From positions 496,001-560,000 of the forward strand of contig NZ_CP124836.1 of assembly GCF_029964055.1 (NCBI RefSeq): a stretch of DNA of 64,000 nucleotides. The letters run 5' to 3'. The notes beneath the pieces were generated by a model. The model was not told the DNA's origin. It worked only from the letters and a program-made list of their open reading frames with translations, and did not search any database. Numbering within the stretch: position 1 is the first letter of the stretch; each line of letters opens with the position of its first letter. Source of the stretch: Arthrobacter sp. EM1 (GTDB taxonomy: Bacteria; Actinomycetota; Actinomycetes; Actinomycetales; Micrococcaceae). Positions 1 to 8,212 of the stretch are shown piece by piece. The translations under genes were made by a program, and so were the position numbers.

Positions 1-1
1 G

Positions 2-61
2 GCGCCGTTCAGGTATTGGGACGGTTCAGCGTGGACGTCCCGAATCAGAATGAAACCGTAA
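2..61 (+). CDS. C-terminal end of a DUF2510-type protein (cut by window edge)
   Basis: The second forward frame is open from the window edge to TAA at 59-61 and reads FRYWDGSAWTSRIRMKP. The RYWDG.xWT motif is the hallmark of DUF2510, a short domain found at either end of many actinobacterial membrane or secreted proteins. Only the last 19 residues are visible, so the parent protein cannot be named. A strong terminator follows 48 bases later, consistent with a real gene end. Confidence 0.6.
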   Translation, partial: APFRYWDGSAWTSRIRMKP

Positions 62-109
62 GGAGTGTCGCCGGCCTGACGCGACCGGACTGACTGGCTG
101 GCTTGCAAG

Positions 110-147
110 GGCCGTCCACGTTCCTGAAGAAACGTGGACGGCCTTTT
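110..147 (+). terminator. Rho-independent terminator
   Basis: Perfect 13-base inverted repeat (110-122 and 131-143, GGCCGTCCACGTT and its complement) with an 8-base loop, followed by TTTT on the plus strand. It ends the DUF2510 gene and lies between it and the convergent alpha-glucosidase fragment. Confidence 0.85.
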
Positions 148-161
148 GCCTGCCTCGAGTT

Positions 162-1270
162 TCAGCCCCGCAGCACCCACGCCGCGTCGTTCGGCTGCAG
201 CCAGCCGTCCTCGGTGAGGGGCGCGGCGCTGAGCAGCACGGAACCGGTGGGCAGCTGCACCGGTTCGCTCCCCATCGCGACGGCGACGAAGAAGTCCGCG
301 CTGCGTTCGCAGATCAGCAGGTTCCCGGCCTCAACGCGCCAGGTGCCGCCGTCGTCCGGGCCGAAGACCTCGTTGTTCCACAGCAGCCGGCGCAGCCGTA
401 GCGCGTTGGTGACCAAGGCAAGCGACGACGCCGGATCCTGCTGCTGGAGCTCGATCGCGTGCGTGCCCCATCCCGCCGGAATAGGCAGCCACGGCGTTGG
501 TGACTTGACGGCCACAGTTTCGGCCCGCGAGAACCCGTGGCTCAGTGCCGCGTCCTCCGTCCACGGCAGCGGGACGCGGGCACCGTCGCGGGAGACCCCG
601 CCGCGGGCCCACATCGGATCCACCCGGGATTCCATCGGGACGTCGACCTCAGGCAGTGCGAGCTCCTGGCCCTGGTAGAGATACGCAGGGCCAGGCAAAG
701 CCACCAAAGCGGCCCTGGCCCGCAGGGCGCCAACATTCCCACCACCAAACCGGGTGACGGACCGGACGATGTCGTGGTTCTCCAGCGCCCACGTCGGCGT
801 GGCGCCGTGCAGCAGGCGGGCAGCTTCGAGTTCAGTCCCCGCGGCGGCCCACGCCGCCGGATCCCAGCCGAGCTTCACAAACGCGAAGGCAAAGGCCTGC
901 TGCATTTCATCGGCCCGGGTGTAGCGGGCGGCGCGGGCCGGTTCCAGGTTGACCTCGCCTACCAGCAGGCGGTGCGGTTGATACTTCTCGGCGAGGGTGC
1001 GCCAGCGGCGGTAGACCTCGTGGACTTCTTCCTGGTCCGAGACCTGCGGGTTGGACCGCAGCCCGTCCACCACTCCGCCGGTGGAGGGCGAGTCCGGCAG
1101 GCCGTCGGCCTTGAACAGGGCATGCGCGACGTCGATCCGGAGCCCGTCCACGCCCTTGTCGAACCAGAGGCGCAGCACGCCGTCGAAGTAGTCGCCGACG
1201 GCGGGGTTGCGCCAGTTCCAGTCCGGCTGCTCGGGGGAGAAGAGGTGCAGGTACCAGTCGGTGTCCGTCC
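162..1270 (-). pseudogene. N-terminally truncated GH13 alpha-glucosidase copy
   Basis: The reverse frame encodes a protein nearly identical to the C-terminal two thirds of the intact alpha-glucosidase at 15146-16786. It keeps GH13 regions II (GLRIDVAHAL, nucleophile Asp), III (LLVGEVNL, acid Glu) and IV (ENHDI), but has lost region I and the N-terminal part of the barrel. Similarity at DNA level stops abruptly near 1270, just after the bases encoding the LHLFSPEQPDWNW segment. A three-residue deletion precedes PGPAYLYQGQ. A GTG at 1178 could start a 338-residue product, but that product could not form a complete TIM barrel, so the copy is probably dead. It is a segmental duplicate or recombination remnant. 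Confidence 0.85.
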
Positions 1271-1418
1271 CGGACCCTGGAACGGCTCGCCGTTGGGCCG
1301 CATGTGTGCTCTCGCGGCCGCCGATAGGCGTGGTCCCGGGAGAGGCCTACGACGGCGGCGCGTGGGTTCCAGCCGAAGGGACCCAGGAGCCGGAGTCAGC
1401 CGAGGTGAGCCCCCGCGT

Positions 1419-1673
1419 TCATCGGTAATCGGGTTTGTTGTGATCGGCCAGCACAGTGCTGCCGCCAGCCCACCTCGTGCCGCACGTCGGGCACTTGATG
1501 TACCACTCGTCGTTTCCGGGAAACTCGATCATCTCGCCCACGTCCTCACCGCTCGACGGGCACCACGCCTTCATGTCCTCCTCCTTTTGGAGGATCGCCT
1601 CTTGGATCATTATTAAGTCCAGGTCATCGTCGTCTCTGATCATGGTCGCGACCATACGCTGGGTGACCGACAT
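1419..1673 (-). CDS. Small acidic protein with a zinc-ribbon-like C-terminus
   Basis: This 84-residue ORF has an ATG preceded by a strong GGAGG ribosome site 4 bases upstream. Its first half is helical and acidic (DDDDLDLIMIQEAI). Its second half carries Cys at WCPSSG and a KCPTCGTRW knuckle, suggesting a small metal-binding or nucleic-acid-binding fold. It lies about 120 bases downstream of the ThDP enzyme on the same strand and may be cotranscribed with it. I do not recognise the family and assign no function. Confidence 0.55.
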   Translation of the reverse strand: MSVTQRMVATMIRDDDDLDLIMIQEAILQKEEDMKAWCPSSGEDVGEMIEFPGNDEWYIKCPTCGTRWAGGSTVLADHNKPDYR

Positions 1674-1794
1674 CCAACCTCCGGGGCCGCCGCGGTCTGG
1701 ACGGAACCGCCGAGGTGTCTGAGGTGGCTGCAGACTCCTGCCGGGAAGCGGACCCGCCCGGCGTGCCTGATTCCTTCCCGGCCCGCCGGGCTGA

Positions 1795-3468
1795 CTAGCC
1801 AGCCACCGCCGCCTTCGCCGCCCGCGAGGCCTCCATCCACTCGCTCAGCCACGGGGCCCGGACGCTGGAGGTGATGCGGCAGTCGGCCACGAAGGTTCCC
1901 TTTGCGCCGGCATCGATCCAGTCCTGCAACGCGGAAAGGTCCGCCAGCGAGCGGATGATCGCCGATTCGGCACCAAGCGCCCGAGCGACGCCGCTGAAGT
2001 CCACCTCGGGGATCAGCATGGGCTTGTCGGTCAGGCCCTGGGAGCCGTACTGGTGGATTTCGGCTCCATAGGCGGCATCGTTGTAGATCACGACGACGGC
2101 GCTGCTCGCCGCGCCAATCAGCGATTCGAGGTCGGACAGGCCCATCAGGAAACCGCCGTCGCCGGAGGCCAGCACCAGGGTGCGGCCGGCCTCCACCGCG
2201 CGGGCTGCCCCGACGGCGCTGGCGAGGCCCAGCCCGATGGTCTGGTAGGCGGTCCCCACCATCACCAGGTCCTGGGGCCGCGGGATGTTCCAGTACATCG
2301 GTGCCCAGCCGAGGAAGTGCCCGCCGTCCTGGACCACCGTGCGGCGCTCCGGCAGCACGTCCTCCAACGCGGTGGCCAGGGAACGCGGGTCCAGCCGGCC
2401 GTCCGCGGTCTCCTCGGAGCCCGGGTGGTGGGCCGGTCCTTCGGCCAGCCGTTTGCGGGCTTCCGCGCGCCACGCTCCGCGGAAGCCGGCGTCCGGCGAG
2501 GCCGCGCCCTCAAGCATCCGCAGGAGGTGTCCGGCCGCGGACTTCGCGTCCGCGCTGACGAACGTATCCACCCGCGGGTGCGTCGGCTGCAGGGCGGTGT
2601 CGATCTGAATGACGGTGCTGTCCGGGCCGAGCAGGTGCCCGAACCGCATGGTGAAGGCGCTCAGGCTTGCCCCGGCCACGAGGACCACATCGGCCTCACC
2701 CATAATCCCGGCTGCGGTGTCCGTTCCGAAGCCGCCCGCCACGCCGAGGTATCCCTCGCCTTCGAGGAGGTTGAGCGCCAGGGCGGTTCCGGCGGTCACG
2801 GCGCCGAGCCGGTCGGCGAGCTCCCGGAGCTCCGGGGCGGCTCCGGCGAGGTGCGCGCCGCGGCCGGCGAGGATCAGCGGCCGCTTCGCCCCGGCGAGCA
2901 GGCGGGCTACCTGCCCAAGGCCGCCGTCGACGTCGTCCGTCACCGTTCGTGCCGGGGGTGCCGGAAGTTCCTCGTCCGCAGCCTCAAGGGCCGCAAGGTC
3001 GTAGGGGATGGCAATCACGACGGCGGTGCGCTGGGTGAGTGCGTACTCCACCGCCTGCCGGGTGATGGAACCCGCGGCGTCGCGGGTGACGGTGAACGTG
3101 GCGGCGCCGAGGCCTGCGGCGATGGCCGCCTGGTCCACGTCCCAGGGCCGGGCGCCGGTGGTGGGGGCGTCCCCGGTGACCAGCACCACGGGGATCTGCG
3201 CCTGGACCGCCTCGGCGAGGGCGGTCAGTGCATTGGTGTAGCCGGGGCCGTAGGTGGTGGTGCCCGCGGCGAGACGTCCCGACGTCCGGTAGTAGGCGTC
3301 GGCCGCGGCGATGGCGGCGCCCTCGTGCCGGACGGCGGAGAAGCGGAGGCCCAGCTTTTCCGCGGCGTCCAGGAAGTAGACGTTCCCGTTGCCCATCACG
3401 CCGAAGACATCGCTGAGATAGCTGCTGAGAATCTGCGCCACGCGGCCGGACACGGTGAGAGTAGTCAT
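1795..3468 (-). CDS. Thiamine-diphosphate-dependent enzyme, acetolactate synthase / 2-oxoacid decarboxylase superfamily
   Basis: The 557-residue protein has the three-domain layout of the IlvB/pyruvate-oxidase superfamily. The N-terminal PYR domain carries the cofactor-activating Glu49 (VRHEGAAIAAADAY). A central Rossmann-like domain follows. The C-terminal PP domain has the ThDP motif GDGG near residue 435 and the matching Asn in YNDAAYG about 25 residues later. The ATG at 3468 is preferred to an upstream in-frame start because the preceding 27 residues do not match the family. Its neighbours are an Lrp regulator, an aminotransferase and an amino-acid permease, so it may decarboxylate or ligate a 2-oxoacid produced by transamination. 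The substrate is unknown; true acetolactate synthase for branched-chain synthesis is unlikely because no small subunit gene is adjacent. Confidence 0.75.
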   Translation of the reverse strand: MTTLTVSGRVAQILSSYLSDVFGVMGNGNVYFLDAAEKLGLRFSAVRHEGAAIAAADAYYRTSGRLAAGTTTYGPGYTNALTALAEAVQAQIPVVLVTGDAPTTGARPWDVDQAAIAAGLGAATFTVTRDAAGSITRQAVEYALTQRTAVVIAIPYDLAALEAADEELPAPPARTVTDDVDGGLGQVARLLAGAKRPLILAGRGAHLAGAAPELRELADRLGAVTAGTALALNLLEGEGYLGVAGGFGTDTAAGIMGEADVVLVAGASLSAFTMRFGHLLGPDSTVIQIDTALQPTHPRVDTFVSADAKSAAGHLLRMLEGAASPDAGFRGAWRAEARKRLAEGPAHHPGSEETADGRLDPRSLATALEDVLPERRTVVQDGGHFLGWAPMYWNIPRPQDLVMVGTAYQTIGLGLASAVGAARAVEAGRTLVLASGDGGFLMGLSDLESLIGAASSAVVVIYNDAAYGAEIHQYGSQGLTDKPMLIPEVDFSGVARALGAESAIIRSLADLSALQDWIDAGAKGTFVADCRITSSVRAPWLSEWMEASRAAKAAVAG

Positions 3469-3543
3469 GCAGGAATCTTGTGCGCTGGTCCCCAGATAGG
3501 CAAGGGGGTCAGGTTTGGCTAGGAGATTTGGCAGGCACCAGAT

Positions 3544-3571
3544 GCGCAATTGAAAATATGACCAATTGTGC
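3544..3571. promoter_or_regulatory. Probable Lrp/AsnC operator upstream of the ThDP gene
   Basis: Two CAATTG hexamers (3547-3552 and 3563-3568) flank an AT-rich 10-base core, forming an imperfect palindrome GCGCAATT...AATTGTGC with one mismatch. An interrupted palindrome with an A/T centre is typical of Lrp-family sites. It lies 76-103 bases upstream of the ThDP enzyme start and just beyond the stop of the Lrp-type gene. Confidence 0.5.
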
Positions 3572-3587
3572 CCTGCGTCACCCGCAC

Positions 3588-4091
3588 TTAGCCGGCAGCG
3601 CGGGGCTCCTGCTCGGAGAGCCGGCTCAGCAGTCCGTCGTAGCGGGGCGGCATGAGTTCCAGCACGGAAATGGCCGTGCTCGTCCGTTGAATCCCCTCGA
3701 TTTCCAGGATCTGGTTGGTGATGCGATAGAGATCCGCCGTGCCGCGTGCCACCACCTTGGCCATGAGGTCCGCGTCGCCGGTCGTGGCGTGAACCTCAAT
3801 GACCTCCGGGATCGCGGCGAGCCCGTCTTCCACCGCACCTGTCCGGGTCTGGCTGATGGACAGGGAGAGGAAGGCCATCAGTTCATAGCCGAGTGCAGCG
3901 GGATCCAGTCGACGGCTGAAGGAGCGGAGGGCGCCGCTGCGCTCGAGCCGTGCCAGCCGGGCATGGACCGTGTTCCGTGCGACGCCGAGTGTCCGGGAGA
4001 GTGCCAGGGCGCTGGCCTCCGGATCCTTATCCAGGGCCAGGATGATCCTGCCGTCGAGTGAATCCAGGGTGCGGGAGTGCAGGATGGTCAT
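3588..4091 (-). CDS. Lrp/AsnC-family transcriptional regulator
   Basis: The 167-residue protein has an N-terminal winged HTH (residues about 8-60, LDSLDGRIILALDKDPEA..LSRTLGVARNTVHARLARLE) and a C-terminal RAM ligand-binding domain (about 70-150) that includes the VEVHATTGDADLMAKVVA stretch. Such proteins form octamers or hexadecamers that sense amino acids. It lies upstream of the ThDP gene on the same strand and is divergent from the aminotransferase, with 93 bases between the two starts. It most likely controls both sides in response to an amino acid that is the substrate of this locus. Confidence 0.9.
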   Translation of the reverse strand: MTILHSRTLDSLDGRIILALDKDPEASALALSRTLGVARNTVHARLARLERSGALRSFSRRLDPAALGYELMAFLSLSISQTRTGAVEDGLAAIPEVIEVHATTGDADLMAKVVARGTADLYRITNQILEIEGIQRTSTAISVLELMPPRYDGLLSRLSEQEPRAAG

Positions 4092-4184
4092 ATTTTCACC
4101 AGAGACAGTTGAAGTTGAGCAGAAGTCCCAATGGGTTGAGCGTACCTTGCATTGTGGGCGGAGTCACAACCATGATCAGTCCTC

Positions 4185-5282
4185 ATGACCCGTGATCAGC
4201 TCCGCACCGCACCGGACACCGCACTCCCCACCCTTCGTGGCGCCGTGTCCGGCCTCCCGCCGTATGTCCCGGGCCGGCGCAGCGCAGGCACCGACATTGC
4301 TGCCCTTGCCAGCAACGAAAGCCACTACGAGGCGCTGCCCGCTGCCGCCGCCGCGGTGGCCGCAGCGGCCGGTACCATGAACCGCTACCCCGACAGTGCC
4401 GCCGTCGAACTCCGTGAACGGATCGCCAGGCACTTCGGCGTCACCGCCGGAGAGGTCGCGGTGGGACCCGGCAGCGTGGGCGTCCTCCAGCAGATCATCA
4501 CCGGCCTGTGCGATGCCGGGGATGAAGTGATCTTCGCGTGGCGCTCCTTCGAGGCGTACCCCATCCTGGTGGAGCTGGCCGGCGCCCGGCCGGTCCGCGT
4601 TCCGCTGGACACCTTTGAAGGCCACGACCTCGATGCCATGGCCGCAGCCGTCACCGCCCGCACCAAGGTGATCCTGCTCTGCACCCCCAACAACCCGACC
4701 GGCGTGCCGATCAGCCACGAGCGCATCGAGGCCTTCCTGCGCTCTGTCCGTTCCGACATCCTTGTGGTGGTCGACGAGGCCTACGTGGAGTACGCCGAAG
4801 CGGGCAGCGGCCCCGATTCGCTGTCGCTCTACCGCCAGTTCCCGAACGTCTGCATCCTGCGCACCTTCTCGAAGGCCTACGGCCTCGCCGGCCTGCGCGT
4901 GGGCTACGCCGTGGCGGCGCCGGCCATCGCCGAGGGACTGCGGCGCACCGCCCTTCCCTTTTCGGTGAGTGCGCTGGCCCAGAAGGCTGCCATCGCGTCG
5001 CTGGACGCCGGGGAAGAGATGGAATCGCGGGTGACAGCCGTCAAGCAGGAGCGCGCCCGGATGGCCGCGCAGCTCGAAGCCCAGGGCTGGAAGCTGCCGC
5101 CGAGCCAGGGCAACTTCCTCTGGATCCGCGCGGATGAGAGCCTCCAGGCAAGGCTCGTGGACGCGTTTGACCGCGCGGGCATCATGGTCCGGGCCTACCG
5201 AGGTGACGGGGTGCGGATCACCGTTGCCGGCCCCGCCGCCAACAACCGCGTGCTCCGGGTTTTGGAAGCCCACGCAGCCTGA
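4185..5282 (+). CDS. HisC-type PLP aminotransferase (histidinol-phosphate or aromatic amino acid)
   Basis: The 365-residue class I/II fold-type I aminotransferase carries the motifs NRYPD (66-70), CTPNNPTG (166-173), DEAY (Asp198 contacts the pyridine N) and the PLP Lys230 in TFSKAYGLAGLRVGYA, with Arg238 for the substrate carboxylate. It is of the length expected for HisC or the actinobacterial aromatic aminotransferase Pat. It is not within a his operon. It is followed 52 bases later by an amino-acid permease and faces an Lrp regulator, which favours amino-acid catabolism over histidine synthesis. Substrate assignment between histidinol phosphate and aromatic amino acids cannot be made from the motifs. 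Confidence 0.8.
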   Translation: MTRDQLRTAPDTALPTLRGAVSGLPPYVPGRRSAGTDIAALASNESHYEALPAAAAAVAAAAGTMNRYPDSAAVELRERIARHFGVTAGEVAVGPGSVGVLQQIITGLCDAGDEVIFAWRSFEAYPILVELAGARPVRVPLDTFEGHDLDAMAAAVTARTKVILLCTPNNPTGVPISHERIEAFLRSVRSDILVVVDEAYVEYAEAGSGPDSLSLYRQFPNVCILRTFSKAYGLAGLRVGYAVAAPAIAEGLRRTALPFSVSALAQKAAIASLDAGEEMESRVTAVKQERARMAAQLEAQGWKLPPSQGNFLWIRADESLQARLVDAFDRAGIMVRAYRGDGVRITVAGPAANNRVLRVLEAHAA

Positions 5283-5334
5283 ACACTCACTGACTCTTTA
5301 CCAACCCGTTCCGCCTACAACCAGAGGATTCCCC

Positions 5335-6747
5335 ATGGAACAACAGACAAAGACGTCTGGCCGCCCGCTCGGCGCCGCACTCAAACCCCGCCAGCTCACG
5401 ATGATGGGCCTGGGAAGCGCCATCGGTGCGGGCCTGTTCATCGGCTCCGGGGCCGGCATCCAGGCCGCCGGCCCGGCCGTGCTGATCTCCTACCTGGTGG
5501 CCGGCACTCTCATCATCCTGGTGATGTGGGCCCTCGGCGAAATGGCCGCAGCCAACCCGGACAGCGGAGCCTTCTCCGTCTATACCGCCAAGGCCTACGG
5601 GCCGGTGGCCGGTGCCACTGTGGGGTGGCTCTGGTGGCTGCAGCTCGTGGTGGTCATCGCCGCCGAAGCGCTCGGCGCGGCAGGCCTGCTGGCCACCATC
5701 TTCCCGGCCCTGCCGGTGTGGCTGATGGCCTTCGTGTTCATCGTGCTGCTCACCGCCGTGAACCTCACCAGTGTGAAGAACTTCGGCGAGTTTGAGTTCT
5801 GGTTCGCCCTGCTCAAGGTGGCAGCAATCGTCGGGTTCCTCCTGGTGGGCGCAGCCCTGCTCTTCGGCTGGCTGCCGGGAGTGCAGTCGCCGGGCCTGTC
5901 CAACTTCACCGGTGCCGGCTTCGCACCCAGCGGTTTCGCCGGGATTGCCACAGCACTGTTCGTGGTGGCCTTCGCGTTCGGCGGCACCGAGATTGTCTCC
6001 GTGGCGGCAGCTGAGACCGCCGAGCCGGCCCGCAGCGTGAAGAAAGCGGTCCGCACGGTGCTGTGGCGCATTCTGGTTTTCTACATCGCTTCCATCTTTA
6101 TTATTGCGGCAGTGGTCCCCGTGGGTTCGGCGGGGCTGAAGAGCCCGTTCGCGGCGGTACTGGACGCCGCCGGCATGCCCGGTGCTGCCACCGCCATCAC
6201 CCTGGTGGCCGTGGCGGCACTGCTCTCCGCGCTCAACGCCAACCTCTACGGCGCCTCCCGGATGGCGTTCTCCCTCGCCGAGCGGGGCGACGCGCCGCGC
6301 CTGCTCGCCTCGGTGTCCAAGGCACGGGTCCCGGTTATCGCAGTCCTGGCCAGCGTCGCCTTCGGCGTTGTCACGGTCGGGCTGGAGCTGGCGTTCCCCG
6401 ATCAAGTCCTTCCCGTCCTGCTCAACATTGTGGGCTCGACCTGCCTGCTGGTGTGGACGTCTGCGCTCCTGGCCCAGCTCGCGCTGCGGCTCCGCGCCGA
6501 CCGCGAGGGGACGGAGCTTCCCCTGCGGATGCCCGGCTTCCCGTGGCTGACGGGCTTTGGCTTGCTCATCCTCGCGGCGATCTTCACGGTGGGCTTCATC
6601 GGCGAGGACTCACGCCCCCAGCTGCTGAGCACTTTCTCGCTTGTGGCGCTGCTGGCGGTGGCGAACTGGGTGCACCAGCGGAACCGGAAGGTTGTGCCGG
6701 TTGTGGAGTCTTCGGACGGTGCCAAGGAGCCAGTGCTCATCGACTGA
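5335..6747 (+). CDS. APC-superfamily amino-acid permease
   Basis: The 470-residue protein has about 12 hydrophobic segments and the amino-acid transporter signature near its N-terminus (LTMMGLGSAIGAGLFIGSG), followed by AAGPAVLISYLVAGTLIILV and ALGEMAAANPDSGAFSVYTAKAYG. These mark the AAT family of amino acid:proton symporters (GabP, AroP and ProY relatives). ATG at 5335 has an AGAGGA ribosome site; the longer upstream ORF overlaps the aminotransferase and is not used. It is cotranscribed with the aminotransferase and probably imports that enzyme's substrate. Confidence 0.9.
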   Translation: MEQQTKTSGRPLGAALKPRQLTMMGLGSAIGAGLFIGSGAGIQAAGPAVLISYLVAGTLIILVMWALGEMAAANPDSGAFSVYTAKAYGPVAGATVGWLWWLQLVVVIAAEALGAAGLLATIFPALPVWLMAFVFIVLLTAVNLTSVKNFGEFEFWFALLKVAAIVGFLLVGAALLFGWLPGVQSPGLSNFTGAGFAPSGFAGIATALFVVAFAFGGTEIVSVAAAETAEPARSVKKAVRTVLWRILVFYIASIFIIAAVVPVGSAGLKSPFAAVLDAAGMPGAATAITLVAVAALLSALNANLYGASRMAFSLAERGDAPRLLASVSKARVPVIAVLASVAFGVVTVGLELAFPDQVLPVLLNIVGSTCLLVWTSALLAQLALRLRADREGTELPLRMPGFPWLTGFGLLILAAIFTVGFIGEDSRPQLLSTFSLVALLAVANWVHQRNRKVVPVVESSDGAKEPVLID

Positions 6748-6788
6748 ACCAGGTGCTCTGAACCCACTTCGAGGGTTCGGTGCACGCG

Positions 6789-6822
6789 GAGGGCGCGTCC
6801 GGCTTTGCCCGGACGCGCCCCT
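6789..6822 (+). terminator. GC-rich hairpin after the permease gene
   Basis: GGCGCGTCCGG (6792-6802) pairs perfectly with CCGGACGCGCC (6809-6819) across a 6-base loop, extended by flanking GAG and CTC. There is no clear T tract, so it may act as a weak or Rho-aided terminator. Confidence 0.55.
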
Positions 6823-6940
6823 CTGGCAATGCTTGCCGGGCATTGTTCCGACGGCGGCAGGACTGACGGTGGGTAGCGGCTCTTCATCGACAGGTACCGG
6901 GGCGTGCCCCCCAAGTGTGCCTTGTCCGGAGCTCTCGGAC

Positions 6941-7189
6941 CTAGCAATTCTTCACTTTAGGGAGGTTGTTCGGCTGCAGCCAGCCGTCTTCGTCCAGTGG
7001 CGCAGCGCTGAGCGCACCGTACCGCGGTAGCTCCGACCCCGCCCAAAACGCCAGCACCGGCCAGAACCCCAGCCCCCAGCCGCATCGGATGCGCTTACGT
7101 GCACTGGCAGGCGATACCCTCCGGACCCGTGACACGAGTTCTTCCTCCAGTGCCCTGCTGAACCGGTCATCGACTCGAAGCTCATTCAT
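6941..7189 (-). pseudogene. Truncated sigma-factor partner gene fused to an alpha-glucosidase tail
   Basis: The start overlaps the sigma-factor stop (ATGA), as expected for a translationally coupled partner. The first about 45 residues (MNELRVDDRFSRALEEELVS and on) resemble the small one-TM protein that follows this type of sigma factor in related bacteria, as far as I recall that family. After one hydrophobic stretch (GLGFWPVLAFWAG) the frame runs into ALSAAPLDEDGWLQPNN, which matches the C-terminus of the alpha-glucosidase encoded at 15146-16786. The 82-residue product therefore looks chimeric, with its extracellular part replaced by foreign sequence. Confidence 0.6.
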
Positions 7190-7785
7190 GACCGTGCTCC
7201 TTCCAAAACCGTCGTTGGGGTGGGAATAGGATGTGTGCCGGGAATGGCGACCTTCATGCGCTTGCGTGCCCGGTGCATCCGAGTTTTGGCCGACCCGGGC
7301 GTCAGCCCAAGAATGGCTGCAGCGGCGATGGTGAATTCCTCGAAAACCACCAGGCTCACCAAGTGCAGATCCGTGGAGTTCAAAGCCCCGAGGGCCCTGG
7401 CGAGATCCTTATCCAGCGCGTCCCGGTGGCCGTGAAAGACGTCGTCGCCCATTGGATCGGACGTTTCGGATCTTCTGGGAAGGGAATCCAAGAGCCGCCC
7501 GTAGCGCAGCGCCGCCCGCCCGCTTTTCCGTGCAGTGTTCGTTGTCGTGACGAGCAACCAAGGAAGGACGAATCCTTCCACCACCCGCAATTTGGCCCGG
7601 CGCCTCCAGAGTTCAAGGAAGGCCGTGGCCATGATGTCCTCGGCATCCTGTCGGTCCCCGGAAAGCCGATAGGCATGACGGAAAATCCTGTCGCGGTACC
7701 GGATGTACAAAACCCTGAAGGCCCCGCCATCGCCCTTGATGCCGCGAGACCATAGCCTCTCATTATCGAATTCAAGGTTCCCCAT
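7186..7785 (-). CDS. ECF-type RNA polymerase sigma factor
   Basis: The 199-residue sigma-70 family protein has region 2 (FRVLYIRYRDRIFRHAYRLSGDRQDAEDIMATAFLELWRRR, residues about 23-63) and region 4 (LHLVSLVVFEEFTIAAAAILGLTPGSAKTRMHRARKRMK, about 135-180), with no region 1 or 3. The partner gene begins within its stop codon. A promoter of ECF type, GTAACC followed by a G/C-rich spacer, lies directly upstream, suggesting autoregulation. Since the partner gene is truncated, normal control of this sigma factor may be lost. Confidence 0.88.
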   Translation of the reverse strand: MGNLEFDNERLWSRGIKGDGGAFRVLYIRYRDRIFRHAYRLSGDRQDAEDIMATAFLELWRRRAKLRVVEGFVLPWLLVTTTNTARKSGRAALRYGRLLDSLPRRSETSDPMGDDVFHGHRDALDKDLARALGALNSTDLHLVSLVVFEEFTIAAAAILGLTPGSAKTRMHRARKRMKVAIPGTHPIPTPTTVLEGARS

Positions 7786-7794
7786 GCCCTGTAT

Positions 7795-7820
7795 TGTTCG
7801 CGACCGGCCAAAAGGTTACA
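7795..7820 (-). promoter_or_regulatory. Candidate autoregulated ECF promoter
   Basis: On the minus strand TGTAACC (positions 7814-7820) is followed by a spacer and CGAACA (7795-7800), 10-35 bases upstream of the sigma-factor ATG at 7785. AAC in the -35 element is the usual hallmark of ECF-recognised promoters. The assignment is by eye. Confidence 0.5.
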
Positions 7821-8212
7821 CAACAACGCAAGAAATTTTGAGAAGCACGAAAACGCTCTACTCAAGGTTCCTGCAACACAGCGCGGGCAGTCCTTTTCCG
7901 ACCAGACGGCAAAAAATGAGATGGCTACTGCGCGCATTCGCTGGCGTTGGTCAACAGGGTCGTAAGTGGTCCTGGATCAGGGTGACATACTCACTGAGGG
8001 TTACCTTGACAAGTGACGTGGCCGCGCGATGCCAGAAACCGTTTTGAAACTGGCCCTAGGGAGATCCCGAAGTGGGAAACGCGTACTGGAGCCCTTTCCC
8101 GACTAGGTACTTACGAACCGCCTTCGCTTAGCCGATGGCACGGAGCTGATTAGCAGGGATTTTCTGAGGTGCCTGCCGGCGGCCACAGGAGTGTGGACGG
8201 CCGCGTGATACG
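7821..8212. other. Non-coding gap
   Basis: No convincing gene is visible on either strand. The segment separates the sigma-factor locus from the nucleotide-enzyme pair. A GC-rich imperfect hairpin near 8170-8205 could end transcription of the kinase-like gene. I see no integrase, tRNA or clear repeat. Confidence 0.5.

Noticed and set aside
1640..2473. Long reverse-strand ORF of 277 codons
   Set aside because: Shadow of the ThDP enzyme gene in another frame; Arg/Gly/Pro-rich with no family features.
2053..3522. 489-codon plus-strand ORF opposite the ThDP gene
   Set aside because: Antisense shadow typical of high-GC DNA; the opposite strand encodes clear ThDP motifs.
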